A stretch of 36,317 nucleotides of DNA from Gloeopeniophorella convolvens (Eukaryota; Basidiomycota; Agaricomycetes; Russulales). How positions within the stretch are numbered: position 1 is the stretch's first letter; each line of letters starts with the position of its first letter. Below, piece by piece: positions 9,770 through 20,558 of the stretch. A model generated the notes under the pieces. That model was not told the origin of the DNA. It did not search any database and saw nothing but the letters and a program-made list of their open reading frames with translations. The stretch is taken from assembly GCA_022496205.1 (NCBI GenBank), contig WTXD01000126.1:1-36317 (forward strand), read 5' to 3'. The position numbers were made by a program, and so were the translations under genes.

Positions 9770-10858
9770 AGCCCAGGGGGAGGAATCCGGAAGTCGTCGA
9801 TCCGGACGTGTCCGTGTGCATCTCTACAGCCCGTCTGTCGAAACTGTGCTGGTGGCCGTCTGAAGGGAATAGTCATCTGGTCGATCTTGCTCAATATCTC
9901 GGGGTAGGCAAGAGTAGGGCAGGAATCAGCGTCGTTGTATTGACAGCGGTGCGCGCGGCAACTCTGCCCTGCACCATTGAGCAAGATTGAGCATCCCTCG
10001 CGCCGACGAATTTGGTCGAAACATCTCGAGACCTTGCCAAAGTATAGCCACGCATGTGCTCTATGACCTGAACGAATCTCGTCATTTTTTGTGAATTCCT
10101 CGACGTGCCAGAGTGAAGCCAAAACCGAATGCCGATAGAAGTTTGATCCCGAAGCGGTGCCGGTGCGTGCCGCGAGCTGCCGTGCGATTGTACCGAATAG
10201 GCTATTGGATCGGGCCCTATCTGATTACTAAGGTCTGCACGTGGACACTGGAGACCGATCTAGGAGACGCGATCGTTGCTGAGGGTGTCGTCCCAAGGGA
10301 AGACGTAGACGACGCGAGATGAAACGGCGAAGTAACTGCGGAACCAAGTCGAAGAGGCGCAAGATGCTCAACATTGCCGCGGATGCGAACGGCGGCAGTG
10401 AGCCGTCACAGAATCGGCAGCGGAGGGCGGTGGCGACGGATGGGGCACTCGAGCACGACTCCCGCAATTTCGGAGCGGATGAAAGGGGCATGCAGGCGAG
10501 TTCGCGGCGTTGCGCACGCACCGCACACTAAGGTACACAATGCACCATTGAGCGTCCCCTCACGTCAAATCTGGCTGGAACTTTCTGAGAACTTGACAAA
10601 GTATGGCCATGCATGTACTCTATAGCCTGGATGGATTTTGTCATTTTTCGTGAGGTCCTCGACGTGCCAGAGTGAAGCCGAAGACGAGTCCACAGCCCCC
10701 GCGAGAATGGGGAAGTGACTGTGATCCGGTCTGCGTAGCGCACCTTGAGAGACCCTGAGGCACACATAAAAGGCATCAAAAAATGGCACCCCGCGTAGTA
10801 TTGACGAACCGTTACTCCCCCGCCCGTCGCCCTCGAACGCCGACGCGCTAGTCTCACC
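9770..10858. other. Intergenic DNA between GST A and B with a direct repeat
   Basis: No gene is supported. About 150 bp at 9975-10125 (from caccattgag to ccagagtgaagcc) recurs with clear divergence at 10540-10680, just upstream of GST B. This looks like a trace of the duplication that made A and B. Short frames at 10228-10531 have no recognisable content. Confidence 0.45.
10764..10772 (+). promoter_or_regulatory. TATA-like box of GST B
   Basis: The sequence cataaaagg lies about 90 bp upstream of the GST B start codon, a usual position for a fungal core promoter. Confidence 0.35.
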
Positions 10859-11786
10859 ATGCCCAACGACCTCCCGACCTATACCTTGTACGACGTTCCC
10901 GGAAACGCGATCAAGCACCACTCGTGGTCGCCGAACGTCTGGAAAATAAGGTATGGCGTTAGCAGCCCTCTCCCTGCCCAACTTCAGACACAGACACGGC
11001 CGTGGCAGGATCGTGCTCAACTACAAGGGCATACCACACAAGACGGAGTGGATAGAAGGTTACGACATCGGGGCTGTCGGGCAGCGCATCGGGGCGCCGC
11101 CCACCAGGCACCAGCACGACGGCACGCCCGTGTACACCGTGCCGATGCTCGTCGACCCGCGCACAAAGACAGCGCTCTCCGACTCGCTGCCGCTCGCGCT
11201 CGCGCTCGAGCGCGCGCACCCCGACACCCCCAAGCTCTTCCCGCCGGGCAGCGAGGACGCGATCGCGGCGTTCGACGCAGAGTTCATGCTCAGCGTAGTC
11301 ATGAACCTCGCGCCGCTGGTTGTTGCGAGCGTGTGCGCGCAGCTCGTCACGCCCAAGGGGCGCGCGTTCTTCCGCAGGAGCCGCGAGCGCTTGTTCCATG
11401 GGCGGCTCGAGGAGCTCCCGACGCCCGCGCGGTGGATCGCGATGCGCGATGGGCTCGCAGCGCTCGCGCAGAAGGCGGATGAGCGCGGCGCATCGGATAC
11501 GTTCCTCTTCGGCGAAAGGGAGACGTACGCTGATGTCGTCGTGTATGCGTGGCTGGCGTGGGGGCGCCGCATGTGGGGCAGAGGCTCACCAGAGTGGAAG
11601 GAGATCGAGCGTTGGGATGGGGGGCGGTGGGTACGGCTCGTGGATGCGTTCAAGCAGTGGGAATACGTTGATGTTCCGTCAGCGTTGGATATGCCGGCTC
11701 CTGTGAAATCTGCCAGGTACGCGCAGTCGCTGTCCAAGTTAGTTGGAGTGCATTGCTAACCTTTAACTACTATACACAGGCTTTGA
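10859..11786 (+). CDS. Glutathione S-transferase B, etherase-like (FuA class)
   Basis: Exons 10859-10950, 11009-11716 and 11780-11786 give 268 residues. It is the sister of gene A: TYTLYDVPGN, SWSPNVWKIR with the same split Arg codon, cis-proline loop VYTVPML, then LSDSLPLALALE, and a C-terminal ERGASDTFLFGERETYADVVVYAWLAW. As in A, the last intron (gtacgc to cag, branch site tgctaacc) is followed by a 7-nt exon that adds Leu and the stop. Family knowledge suggests a glutathione-dependent enzyme or ligandin acting on phenolic compounds in the cytosol; this is inferred from similarity of sequence pattern only. A and B are more like each other than like C-H, which end in VDDPSQ-type tails without the extra exon. 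Confidence 0.87.
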
Positions 11787-12185
11787 AATTTGAAGCCCAG
11801 GGAGTGAATCTGTGAGAAAGTGCATCAGTAGACCGGCGAGTCTCTGCGTATTCTACAGGTCGTGTATCGCAATCGTGCTTGTGGTCATATATCATATAAC
11901 TGTCATCCACTCGGGCCAAAGCTCGGCCTTGTTCAAATGTCTCGGGGGGGATTGCGCGACTGAGAGTCAGGTGACATGCATGACAGCGCGGAGGCAGAAG
12001 TCCGGCGCGCAGTGGCGCGAGCTGCCGTACTGTCTCTGTAAGACTTGGACGACGATGACCACCGAATCAACTAAGCGTCCTCAGCAGCGCCATCGGACCC
12101 CGGGTGCCTCATCATGTATAAATGCAGCCACGCCGCTGGCCTAAGCAGCATCATTCGCTGAACCGCTGCTATCCCCTGGCCCAAC
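11787..12185. other. Intergenic region with the promoter of the flavoprotein gene
   Basis: No gene is recognised. A TATAAA box at 12117-12122 lies 64-69 bp before the ATG at 12186 and probably is the core promoter of that gene. Confidence 0.55.
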
Positions 12186-14215
12186 ATGCCGACCGACTTG
12201 AAGGGATGGCACCCTGGCGAGCTAGCGATCCAGCGCCGGCTTGCGTTTGACGAACCGATGGCGATGGCATGGACGTGGATCGAGAGCGAGATGCCTGAAC
12301 AGCATCGCGTGTTTCACTCTACGCGCCTCCCGTTCCTCCCCGTCACAACGCTCGATGCGCGTGGGCGGCCGTGGGGTTCCATCCTCACCGCCGGAGACGG
12401 CAAGCCCGGCTTTATAGACAGCCCACGCGAGAACCGGCTACGAATCGCCACACATCTGTGGAAAGGCGATCCGCTGCTAGAGCACTTGGAGGCTTCTCCC
12501 AGCGCGAAGCTTGCAGACCGCGCGCTGTTGATCGCAGGTATCGGGATCGAGCTGAGCACGCGCAGAAGGAACAAGATGGCTGGGTGGGTATCGAACCTGA
12601 CAAAGAGCGGAAATGGTGATGTCGTAATGGACCTCCACGTCAACGAGGCTATTGGGTAGGTTGAAGAGTACAACGTTATCGCTACCTGGTATCTGACTAT
12701 GCCTTCCTAGGAATTGCCCCAAGTACATCAACGTCCGCGATCTTATCCCGCACCCGGATACTCACCCCACAGTAACATACCGTGAATTGGACTTTGAGGG
12801 CCGCTTGCCGGACGAGTTTATCTCTTTCATTCACGAGGCCGATACCTTCTTCCTGGGTTCATCCTATGTATCGAGTCCTGCCAACTCCACCCGCTTTCCT
12901 TCCCATGTTGGCATGAACCACCGCGGAGGACGTCCCGGTTTTGTAAGAGTGCGTCCCACAGACGGTCGCACGATCATCCTCCCGGACTTCTCTGGTAAGT
13001 TCCTTGGTTAATCTTTGATCTGATATCGGTCCTAATCTAGTGCACATAGGTAACCGAATATTGAGTTCGCTGGGGAACATCGAAGCAACGCCTCTCGCTT
13101 CCCTTACTATCATACAATTCACCACCGGGGACGTGCTCTATTTGACAGGACGTGCGGAAACACTGGTTGGTGAGGAGGCACAAAAGCTCATGCCCCGCCA
13201 AAATGTCCTTACAACACTCGAGGTCTCTGGAGCAATCCTCGTACGCGACGCCATGCCCATGCGCCAGCGTCCAGGCACCCTTCCCACTCGCAGCTCATAC
13301 AGCCCGCCAGTCAAGCTCCTTGCAGAAGAGCTTGGGGATTCCGCGGTATCAAGCGTAGGGCAGGACGCGTTTGTGCGGCTCGCGAGCATCCGCATTCATA
13401 GCGAAGATCTTGCGACCTTCGAGTGGGACATTATGGGCACCAGGTCCGCGCTGCACATCACGGCAGGTCAGACGGCGATCCTGGACTTCACGGCGTTGCT
13501 CGGCGGAGTGCAATACCAGCACATGGCAGAAGGGGCACCCTCTTCCGTGAACGACGACCGCATCCGAACATGGACGATCTCCTCCGCGCACGCACCCGAC
13601 ACACCTGTCACGCGTTTCGCGCTTACAATGCGCCGAAAGCCAGGCGGCGTCATCACGGGTGTGCTCTTCACGCTAGCGCAGCGGCTGGCGGAGGTGCGCC
13701 CCAAGCTGCTCGTGGATGCGCGCGACCTGGAGCTCCGCGTCGGGCTTGTCGGCGTTGGCGGTTCGTTCGTGCTCCCCGCTGAGCCCCGCGCGCTGCTCTG
13801 GGCAGCCGGCGGCGTCGGCGTCACGCCGTTCCTCGCGATGCTCGGGGCGCTGCGCGAGCGGCGCGGCGGGCCGCCGGTCGACGTCGTATTCGCGCTGGCG
13901 ACGCGCGAACCTGAGGTGCTACTGCCGCTTGTGCGTTCCGCGATTGGAGACCACCCACCGGAGGGACTTTCCGTGCGTCTCGACATATTCACGGATCGCC
14001 CGGTTCCAGAGGAGTTGTTGGCACCGCGAGATGGACTGCGTGTATCTGTGCATGCAGGCCGCATACCCGCGAAGTATTGGCAGAGCGTCCCAAACGTGCA
14101 GGAGCGGGAGATGTATATGTGTGGTCCTCAGCCGTTTGAAGAAGCAGTGCAGGAGGGATTGAAGGCCGCAGGTGCGGATGTCTCTGGCATACACAAGGAA
14201 GGGTTCGAGTACTGA
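12186..14215 (+). CDS. Fused PNPOx-like FMN-binding / ferredoxin reductase-like oxidoreductase
   Basis: Exons 12186-12655, 12711-12994 and 13050-14215 give 639 residues. The N-terminal half resembles the split-barrel pyridoxamine-phosphate-oxidase-like flavin domain: RLPFLPVTTLDARGRPWGSI, then GNCPKYINVRDL, then EADTFFLGSS and GMNHRGGRPGFVRV. The C-terminal half is a ferredoxin-NADP reductase-like module: FAD-binding RTWTISSA (about residue 424), the nucleotide loop WAAGGVGVTPF (about 500), MYMCGPQPF (about 606), and an aromatic end EGFEY. A plant-type 2Fe-2S domain, present at the C-terminus of some relatives, is absent. The expected activity is NAD(P)H-dependent electron transfer through two flavins; the substrate is unknown. 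No signal peptide is seen, so it is probably cytosolic. Its position between GSTs and an esterase suggests, but does not prove, a role in the same detoxification or catabolic process. Confidence 0.85.
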
Positions 14216-14613
14216 GGATACGTGATGTTACATAGCGTTGGGAGGTTTACATAGGAGAGTTGGACATCCGCGGATTGGTCGAGGGTTGACGTGGACGCCA
14301 AGCCTTGTGTGATTTCGGTTGATGCCGTCCTTTGCCCGGCGTCGCCCGTGCTGAAATTTACAATAGGGATCGAACGGGTGCTTGCCACCTATGCTGTTCA
14401 CCTTGCTCATCGGTCAGGCTGTATCCTGCGCAGTGTCCACACCCAAAGCTCTCACAAGCCTCGCGGCTTGATGGGCGCCCTCGTCGGTCTTCTTATGAAT
14501 GTGGCCGGCGGTTGCCGGTCTCTTTGAAGCCGCATTGATTCGCTAGCACCATCATGTTCCTCGCGCCGTGCCTGCGTCCTTTTATCCCTAGACCGCTTTC
14601 ACGGCCACGAATC
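14216..14613. other. Intergenic region before the esterase gene
   Basis: No independent gene is supported. An in-frame upstream ATG at 14554 could extend the esterase by 20 residues; otherwise the stretch is promoter and untranslated DNA. Confidence 0.4.
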
Positions 14614-15932
14614 ATGGCTGAGCTCTTACCAAGCCTCGCTCCATTCCGCCGTGCAGGCAGGTGGGCTGAGACCGGGTCGGGCTCCCTCGTGGCATCATGG
14701 GCAAGTGCTTCTGTCTCTTTCATACTCACGTCCTCTCGCCTGTCCATCCGCATCGGTCCAAAGACGCAGCGCAAGGACAGTTTCAACGGGAACTCTGTCA
14801 TGATCATATGCACAGTCTCCGATCCGGCCGATCCGTGGAAGCACTCCCGAGTCCTACCGTTTGAGGACGTCAATCCGGGAGAGCTTGTGGTGCTCGACCG
14901 CAGCACAGACAAGCGTCCCAAGCTGGTGGAAATATCCCTGGTAGACTGGTCTTCTGTTTTCGAACTCTCGGCGATTATAGTCGACAGTGTATGTACCTTC
15001 GTACTCTTCCCAGTCAGCACGGGTTTCCAACGCGGAGTGTCACATGATATCAGGCAGACGCCGTCCAAGCGCGGACAGACCCCGAGCCACCAGCGCGCCT
15101 CCTCTTCATCGGCGACTCCATCTCGTGTGGATTCTCATCCCTCCCAAGGCTAATCCCTCAGGGAAGCTTTGATGCATTCACCACGCGCGCAGCGATGCAC
15201 TTGCGTGTTCCAAGTACCATCGTTGCATACCCTGGCATCACCCTCGTGGAGCCGAAGGACGCAGGTCCGCGGTTCAGCTCCCGCGAGCCCGGGATGGCCT
15301 CGCGCTTCTTCCTCGTACGTGCATCTACACATGTCAGTGCCTGATACATTCTGAGTGACGCCATACCTCCGTAGGCAGGATCCTCGCCATCTGACACAAC
15401 TACGGCGCCGCTAGACGAGCGTCCGACAATCATCGTGATAGCACTCGGTGCGTTAGACCGTCATACACACCTGGAGTATCTTGGGTGACCGTAAATGCAG
15501 GGACGAACGACCGAGGCTTAGGTGTAAAGCCGCAGGTCTTCGCGCAGACGCTGCGCGCTTTCATCACGCGCCTCGCAGAAACGTATCATGGCACGCTTGC
15601 GCACGTGTGCATCATCGTGCGTCGTCTCGCCCTCTCGTTCCCACTCCTGATTTCGGTTCGCTTATCTTTGCTTCTGGGACGCTGAGCACCCGTTCCCGTT
15701 CTTTGGGCGCGGTCCCACCATCAGCAACGCGATCGCCGAAGGGCTCGCAAGGGTTGCGGCGGAGGTTTCGGCAAAGCACTTCACCCTAGGTGTGCATGTG
15801 TGGGATCTTGGTGGTGAATTGACCAAGAAGACGACGATGGATGCGCTGCATCCCACACTGGAAGGGCACACGGTACTCGGGGAGGCACTTGCGGAACGGC
15901 TGAGACCGCTACTACATAGTTTAGGTGATTAG
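14614..15932 (+). CDS. GDSL/SGNH-family esterase with an N-terminal beta domain (CE2-like)
   Basis: Exons 14614-14988, 15054-15314, 15375-15447, 15501-15616 and 15687-15932 give 356 residues and a continuous frame. The catalytic blocks are clear: LLFIGDSIS with the nucleophile Ser147, IVIALGTNDRG (residues 237-240 GTND), and DALHP with Asp327 and His330. The first 120 residues (GSLVASWASASVSFIL, SRLSIRIGPKT) resemble the beta-sandwich that precedes the SGNH domain in two-domain carbohydrate esterases. Such enzymes remove acyl groups from sugars or other small molecules. No secretion signal is seen, which argues for an intracellular role. An upstream in-frame ATG at 14554 is possible; 14614 is preferred because its context ends in G (atcATGG). 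Degraded copies of this gene occur at 17852-18245 and 24636-24800. Confidence 0.82.
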
Positions 15933-16481
15933 CACGTCATTCTGTGTAACTTTCGTTTGGGTCTACAACATTGAATGATCAGAGACCAGTCTCTCACGAT
16001 GCCTCCAATGAGATGCTTATGAAGTGAAGATCCGCGCGCTAGAGTCTGCTAGTAAGCGAACACTAGTGACGAAGAGGATTCGCACGCATTCTCTCGCCGG
16101 CCCTGTGCCGATCGCGGAGGATATCCATTCCGCAAGGGAACTCGCATGGCGGCTCAGATTGCGCCATTCCTCGCCCTGCCGTCTCCGCTTCTTCACGACA
16201 ACGTCCGATGCGCGTGAGGAAGTAGCACTGCATATCGAGAGAGACTCTCACACTTGCCTGGGAACCCAGCCCTCCGTACTTCCAGTGCTATTGCGTACCC
16301 CCGCATATGACTTGAAAGCACTCAATGCATATGGCAGCGGATGCCCAGCTTGGACCGGAAGAAAACGAAGTCGTGCGACATACGGTTCTTATTGGAAACT
16401 ACTTAGCGCCTCTCAGTACCATAAGAGCATGAGCGGCGAGCTGGCCTTACAGGTAAGACAATACCTGTGGAGCCCCTGAAC
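15933..16481. other. Intergenic region before GST C
   Basis: No gene is supported. Near 16013-16027 it holds atgcttatgaagtgaag, which matches the atgcttataaa(g/a)tgaaa motif upstream of GST E and G, so it probably is ancestral GST upstream DNA. Confidence 0.4.
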
Positions 16482-17305
16482 ATGTCCGAACAACCTCTCT
16501 ATATCTTCTACGACATCCCTGGTACCAAGACAAAGTACCTGGCTTGGTCTCCGAGTACGTGGAAAACCAGGTAGGTCGCTGTCGCTCCCCTGGTAGTGAG
16601 GTATAAACAACTTCCTGGGGCAGGCTCGCGCTCAACTACAAGGGTGTCCCATACAAGACCGAGTGGGTCGAGTACCCCGACGTAGCCGCACTCGCGGAAC
16701 GCATCGGCGCGCCGCACACCTCGGTGGGGAGTGATGGCACGTTGAAGTACACGGCACCGATCCTACGCAACGTGCGCACCGGCACCGTAGTCTCAGACTC
16801 ATACAAGATCGCGGAGGCACTCGAGCGCGACCACCCCGAGCCGCCGCTTTTCCCGCCGGGACGCGAGGACGACATTGCAGCGGTCGACTATGCCTTCAAC
16901 AACGAAGTATCCACCCCGCTCGTAGGGGTGCTCCTCGTGCCGATCCACGACCAGCTCAACGAAGCCAGCAAGTCGTACTTCCGTAAGACGCGCGAGAGCG
17001 CCTTTGGCGCGCCGCTCGAGTCGTTCGGGAAACCCGAAGAATGGATCGCAGTGCGCGACACGCTTGCACCGATCGCAGCAGCGGCAGATGCGCGCGGGGA
17101 GTCAGACACGTTCTTGGTAGGCAAGACAGAGACGTATGCGGATTTCGTTGCGGCAGGTTGGCTCGTGTTTGCGCGCAGCGTACTGGGTGCGGACACGCCA
17201 GAGTGGAAGGAGGTAGAGAAGTGGGACGGCGGCAGGTGGGGGAGGCTTGTGCGAGCGTTCAAGAAGTGGGATTATGTGGACGACCCCTCCCAGGGGCTAG
17301 CCTGA
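16482..17305 (+). CDS. Glutathione S-transferase C, etherase-like (FuA class)
   Basis: Exons 16482-16570 and 16624-17305 give 256 residues. The protein has PLYIFYDIPGTKTKYLAWSP at the N-terminus, the Arg codon of WKTR split by the intron, LALNYKGVPYKTEWVEYPD, the cis-proline loop KYTAPIL, VSDSYKIAEALE and a C-terminal DARGESDTFLVGKTETYADFVAAGWL. It ends DDPSQGLA. All expected core elements of a LigE-like soluble GST are intact. It directly follows the intact esterase gene in the same orientation (550 bp apart), the arrangement that appears in degraded form before D and H. Unlike D, E, G and H it shows no obvious TATA box close to the ATG. Confidence 0.9.
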
Positions 17306-17851
17306 CGAAGTCATTTGACTCCGGTCACCCCTCCCAAGTTTATAACGATGTTGCGTACGTCAAAGGATAACATAACTGTTGTAGATGGGGTGCGAAACGG
17401 CGGTCGGGAACGAGGAATAGGAAACATCGGGATTTTGCGATTCGAATTTGGTGGTTGCAGCTTGTAGCTTGGTGGGCAGACGCTCGGGCAGACGCTTTCC
17501 AATCGGCCGGATCCGAGTATCCGGCCGGCTGACCTCATCTCCTCAGTCTTCTGTTCTTTCTGGCCTTGGGAACTTTCCCGAGTCTGCAACAGGTTGCATC
17601 TGGTTGCATTGACGGACTCTGTTCTTGCGCGCGCCTACCCCCCGTCGGCTTATCCATTTCATGCAGAGCGAGTTCCCTCCTAAGGCTCAAGGCTTTCCCC
17701 GCGCGGTGGAATAGACACATTCCCCACACGCACAGGCACCCTCTAATAGTACGCGTGCCGACTCCAACGAAGCAACACGATCACGTATTGCATTGACACT
17801 CTCACCATTGATCACTCTCATCGAAACGCCGCCTCACAGCTTACCTGCCAT
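17306..17851. other. GST C 3' flank and intergenic DNA
   Basis: The first 130 bp (cccaagtttataacgatgtt onward) match the 3' flank of GST G at 24378-24490, which supports a shared duplication. No gene is seen in the rest. Confidence 0.5.
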
Positions 17852-18245
17852 GAGCCACGGGATAGCCTCTCTCTCCTGCTTCGTACGCGCATTTTATCAG
17901 CACCGATGCGTCTGATTGCCAGTGCCATGCTACTGTAGACCCACTATTCGCCATATGACACAACGCAGTACCACTGGACGGACCTCCGGTAGTCCAATTG
18001 TTGCAGTGACACTCGGTGCAGTCACATACATGCGCGTAGTCTGGGCGACCTTGAATGCAGGCCGAGGAACTGGTGTAAAACCACGGGCCTTGGCCATCAC
18101 AAAATCTCACAGAAACGTACCGTGACATGCTCGCGCACGTGCACACTGTCGCACGTCTTTCTCGCTCCCTCGTGATCTCGATTTGCTCACTTTTTCATCT
18201 GATGGAGCACCCTTTCTCGTTCTCCGGACGTGACCCTCTCGCTGG
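17852..18245 (+). pseudogene. Decayed fragment of the GDSL esterase (relic 1)
   Basis: The stretch aligns by eye with exons 2-5 and introns of the intact esterase (about 15288-15705). Matches include cgggat..gcctc, cttcgtacg, the part equivalent to the GTND region with ggtgtaaa.ccgc, cagaaacgta.c, tgctcgcgcacgtg, cgtctttctcgc and gagcaccc.ttc.cgttct. Indels and lost splice sites leave no open frame. It lies upstream of GST D just as the intact esterase lies upstream of GST C. Confidence 0.7.
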
Positions 18246-18583
18246 CGGGTCTATAGCCTTGGGGTGGCAGCGTTTCCCCATTGCCGGAGAAAGCATGTGA
18301 CCCCAGCGCTCAGCGTAGTACGTACTCGAACGTGACGAGATCACTCAGCCAAGTGCCTGTGAGGTGAAGCCTGAAGGTCTGCTTACTGTTATGCAGAGGG
18401 TCTTACCAACGGTGCATTGAGACTCGGGGATCCGCATCGTGACTAGATTCCCGACCTTCGCATCCTGTAGACCCTGCTTCCTCGTGACAATATTTCGTGC
18501 TTCCGGGCATTCGTTTCCATATACCGAGAACGGGCTCTCACATCTGCTGCCCCAAGAAGTAGAGAGGTGCCTTGGAGCTCAAC

Positions 18584-18590
18584 TATATAT
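18584..18590 (+). promoter_or_regulatory. TATA box of GST D
   Basis: The sequence tatatat lies 80 bp upstream of the ATG within caactatatatctaggtact. The same 20 bp occurs at the same distance upstream of GST H, so it is conserved in the duplicates. Confidence 0.6.
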
Positions 18591-18669
18591 CTAGGTACTG
18601 GGTGGGGGGCGACAGAGTCCCAGCAACACCCCATTCCTCGACACATCGCACCTGTCAAGCTACTCAATC

Positions 18670-19496
18670 ATGTCTGAAGAAGTCCTTTATATCTTATATG
18701 ACATCCCCGGTACCTCAGTGAAGCACTCAGCTTGGTCACCAAATACGTGGAAGACTAGGTGCGTCGTCCCAGCCGCGCTCGTAGACAGGAGTAAACACCC
18801 CACGACAGGTTCGTGCTTAACTACAAGGGCGTACCGTACAAGACAGAGTGGGTCGAGTACCCCGACATCGCCGCAACCGCAAAACGTCTCGACGCGCCGC
18901 ACACGTCAGTAGACAGCAACGGCGCAGCGGAGTACACGGCACCCATGCTGCGCAATGTGCGCACGGGAAGTACCCTCTCCGAGTCATACGTGATTGCCAA
19001 GGCGCTCGAGCGCGATCACCCCACCCCGCCGCTCTTCCCGCCCGGAAGTGAGGACGCAATCGCAGCCGTCGAGGACGCCTTCGGTGCCAATGTCACAGGC
19101 CCGCTCGGGCGATTCATGCTCCAGCGTATCTATGACCAGCTCAACGACGCGAGCAAGCCGTACTTCCTCAGGACCCGCGAGAGCAAGTGGGGCGCCCCGC
19201 TCAGCAAGTACGAGACACCTGAGCAGTGGGCTGCGGTGCGCGATACGCTCGCGCCGATCGCGGCGGCGGCAGATGCGCGCGGCGAGTCGGACACGTTCTT
19301 AGTGGGGAAGAAGGAGACATACGCAGACTTTATCGCAGCAGCCTGGCTCGAATGGGTGCGCCGGATGTGGGGCGCGGATACGCCGGAGTGGGAAGAGCTG
19401 GCGAAGTGGGACGGCGGCAGGTGGGGAAGGCTCACGCGGGTCTTCAAGAAGTGGGAATATGTGGACGACCCATCCCAGCCTGATGAACTCGCTTGA
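18670..19496 (+). CDS. Glutathione S-transferase D, etherase-like (FuA class)
   Basis: Exons 18670-18758 and 18809-19496 give 258 residues. Key parts: VLYILYDIPGTSVKHSAWSP, WKTR split by the intron, FVLNYKGVPYKTEWVEYPD, cis-proline loop EYTAPML, LSESYVIAKALE with the classical Glu-Ser pair, and DARGESDTFLVGKKETYADFIAAAWLEWVRRMW. It ends DDPSQPDELA. It is the closest relative of copy H and shares its promoter sequence almost entirely. It is intact and therefore the likely functional member of the D/H pair. The substrate is unknown; family membership suggests phenolic or aryl-ether ligands. Confidence 0.9.
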
Positions 19497-20200
19497 TTCA
19501 TGGCAGCTTGCTACTTCTTATACGTGAACTGGTGACAGGGCCGTCCTGTTCCGACACAATCACTGGTTATCCTGTGCCGATCTGGTTTGCAATGCTTAGC
19601 GTAAATATTTTTTCGAAGCCACCAACGTGCACCTTGCGTACGTGTGGATAGGTCTGTGTCATATGTCAATCAACGCGTACGACGGTACAGTATTTAGGAT
19701 CGCACAAAGGCGTTGATGGAGTTCTGGGACAAGGTGCACGGCAGACGCCGAGCGAGTGACGAGAGTGCACACGTTTCCGGCCCGTCTGGCGGCAACTCAC
19801 CGGGCCGAGGATGCCGAACTCTTGAACCAGGTCGGACAGACGGGAGGGGACGTTGGAACTTGTTGGAAACCACCACAGCTAGGCACGAACATACTTCGGG
19901 TCGCTCGCGCGCCCCATTCTTCATGAATCGGATTATCCATGACCGGTGACCGGCATGGTCTCATTGAGTGCTCACTTCCCTCCCGCGGCTGATCACACGC
20001 GGCACTCGAGCTCAATGCGTCGCCCCAGCATCGCTCTCGGACACAGGGATGCGTCTGTGCAGCTCAGCTTCTGCGAGCGAGCATTGGATGTTCCTGTGCT
20101 TCTTTCCCGTACGCACTTCTATCCCAGGGCATATCGGCGTTCTGATGCATTCTACACTCAGAAGGTTAGCATGAATCGGATGATTTCCTTGAATTCGCAG
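19497..20200. repeat. Repeated intergenic block X, copy 1
   Basis: This block follows GST D. It recurs at 22530-23250 and, truncated, at 26186-26520. Shared landmarks include cttcttatac.tgaac.ggtgaca, cgttgatgg.gttct, ggcaactc.ccgg, and in copies 1 and 2 ggcactcgagctcaa.gcgtcgcccc. No coding potential is recognised. Confidence 0.7.
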
Positions 20201-20558
20201 CCTTGAAATATCGGTATGATAATGTCCCTGGGAGCACGTGATGGCAGCTTGGACGTGATGTGAGGGTTCGTCATATGCTTATAAAGTGAAACGAGCGTGC
20301 TTACTTACTGGTATGCAGCGAGTCTTACAAACATCGTCACGGTGGAGAGAACTCGTATGGTAATTCGAATACTGGGCGCCGAGTTCATACTGCAGGTCAC
20401 GCTCATCGCGGTACCATCTCATGCGTGAGCGAGTCTAGTATCAGGTCGCATGCCAGGGTAGCGCTCTGCCTAGCGCCTGCAGCACTATATATTCAGGCGC
20501 AGGGGGGCGACCTGGCGTCTCAGCGCATAGCCGACGACGCCCGCCCGTCAACTCGACA
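20201..20558. promoter_or_regulatory. Upstream region of GST E with TATA box at 20486-20492
   Basis: The stretch matches the upstream region of GST G (23215-23545) over its whole length, including atgcttataaa near 20275 and agcgctctgcctagcgcctg. The tatatat box lies about 70 bp before the ATG. Confidence 0.55.

Noticed and set aside
9058..9821. Long open frames on the minus strand over GST A, and similar frames over B, C, D, E and G
   Set aside because: They mirror the GST coding frames and show only Arg/Ala/Ser-rich low-complexity translation.
9690..9990. Unspliced extension of GST A to a stop at 9990
   Set aside because: A good intron with donor gtgcgt, branch site and acacag acceptor precedes a 7-nt exon with a stop, and GST B has the same layout; the extension has no counterpart in any other copy.
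10228..10531. Small overlapping frames on both strands between GST A and B
   Set aside because: No domain, no splice-consistent extension and no match with the rest of the array.
20425..20558. Longer start of GST E at 20425
   Set aside because: That frame runs through the intron and differs from the frame of exon 1, which carries the conserved LYDIP N-terminus.
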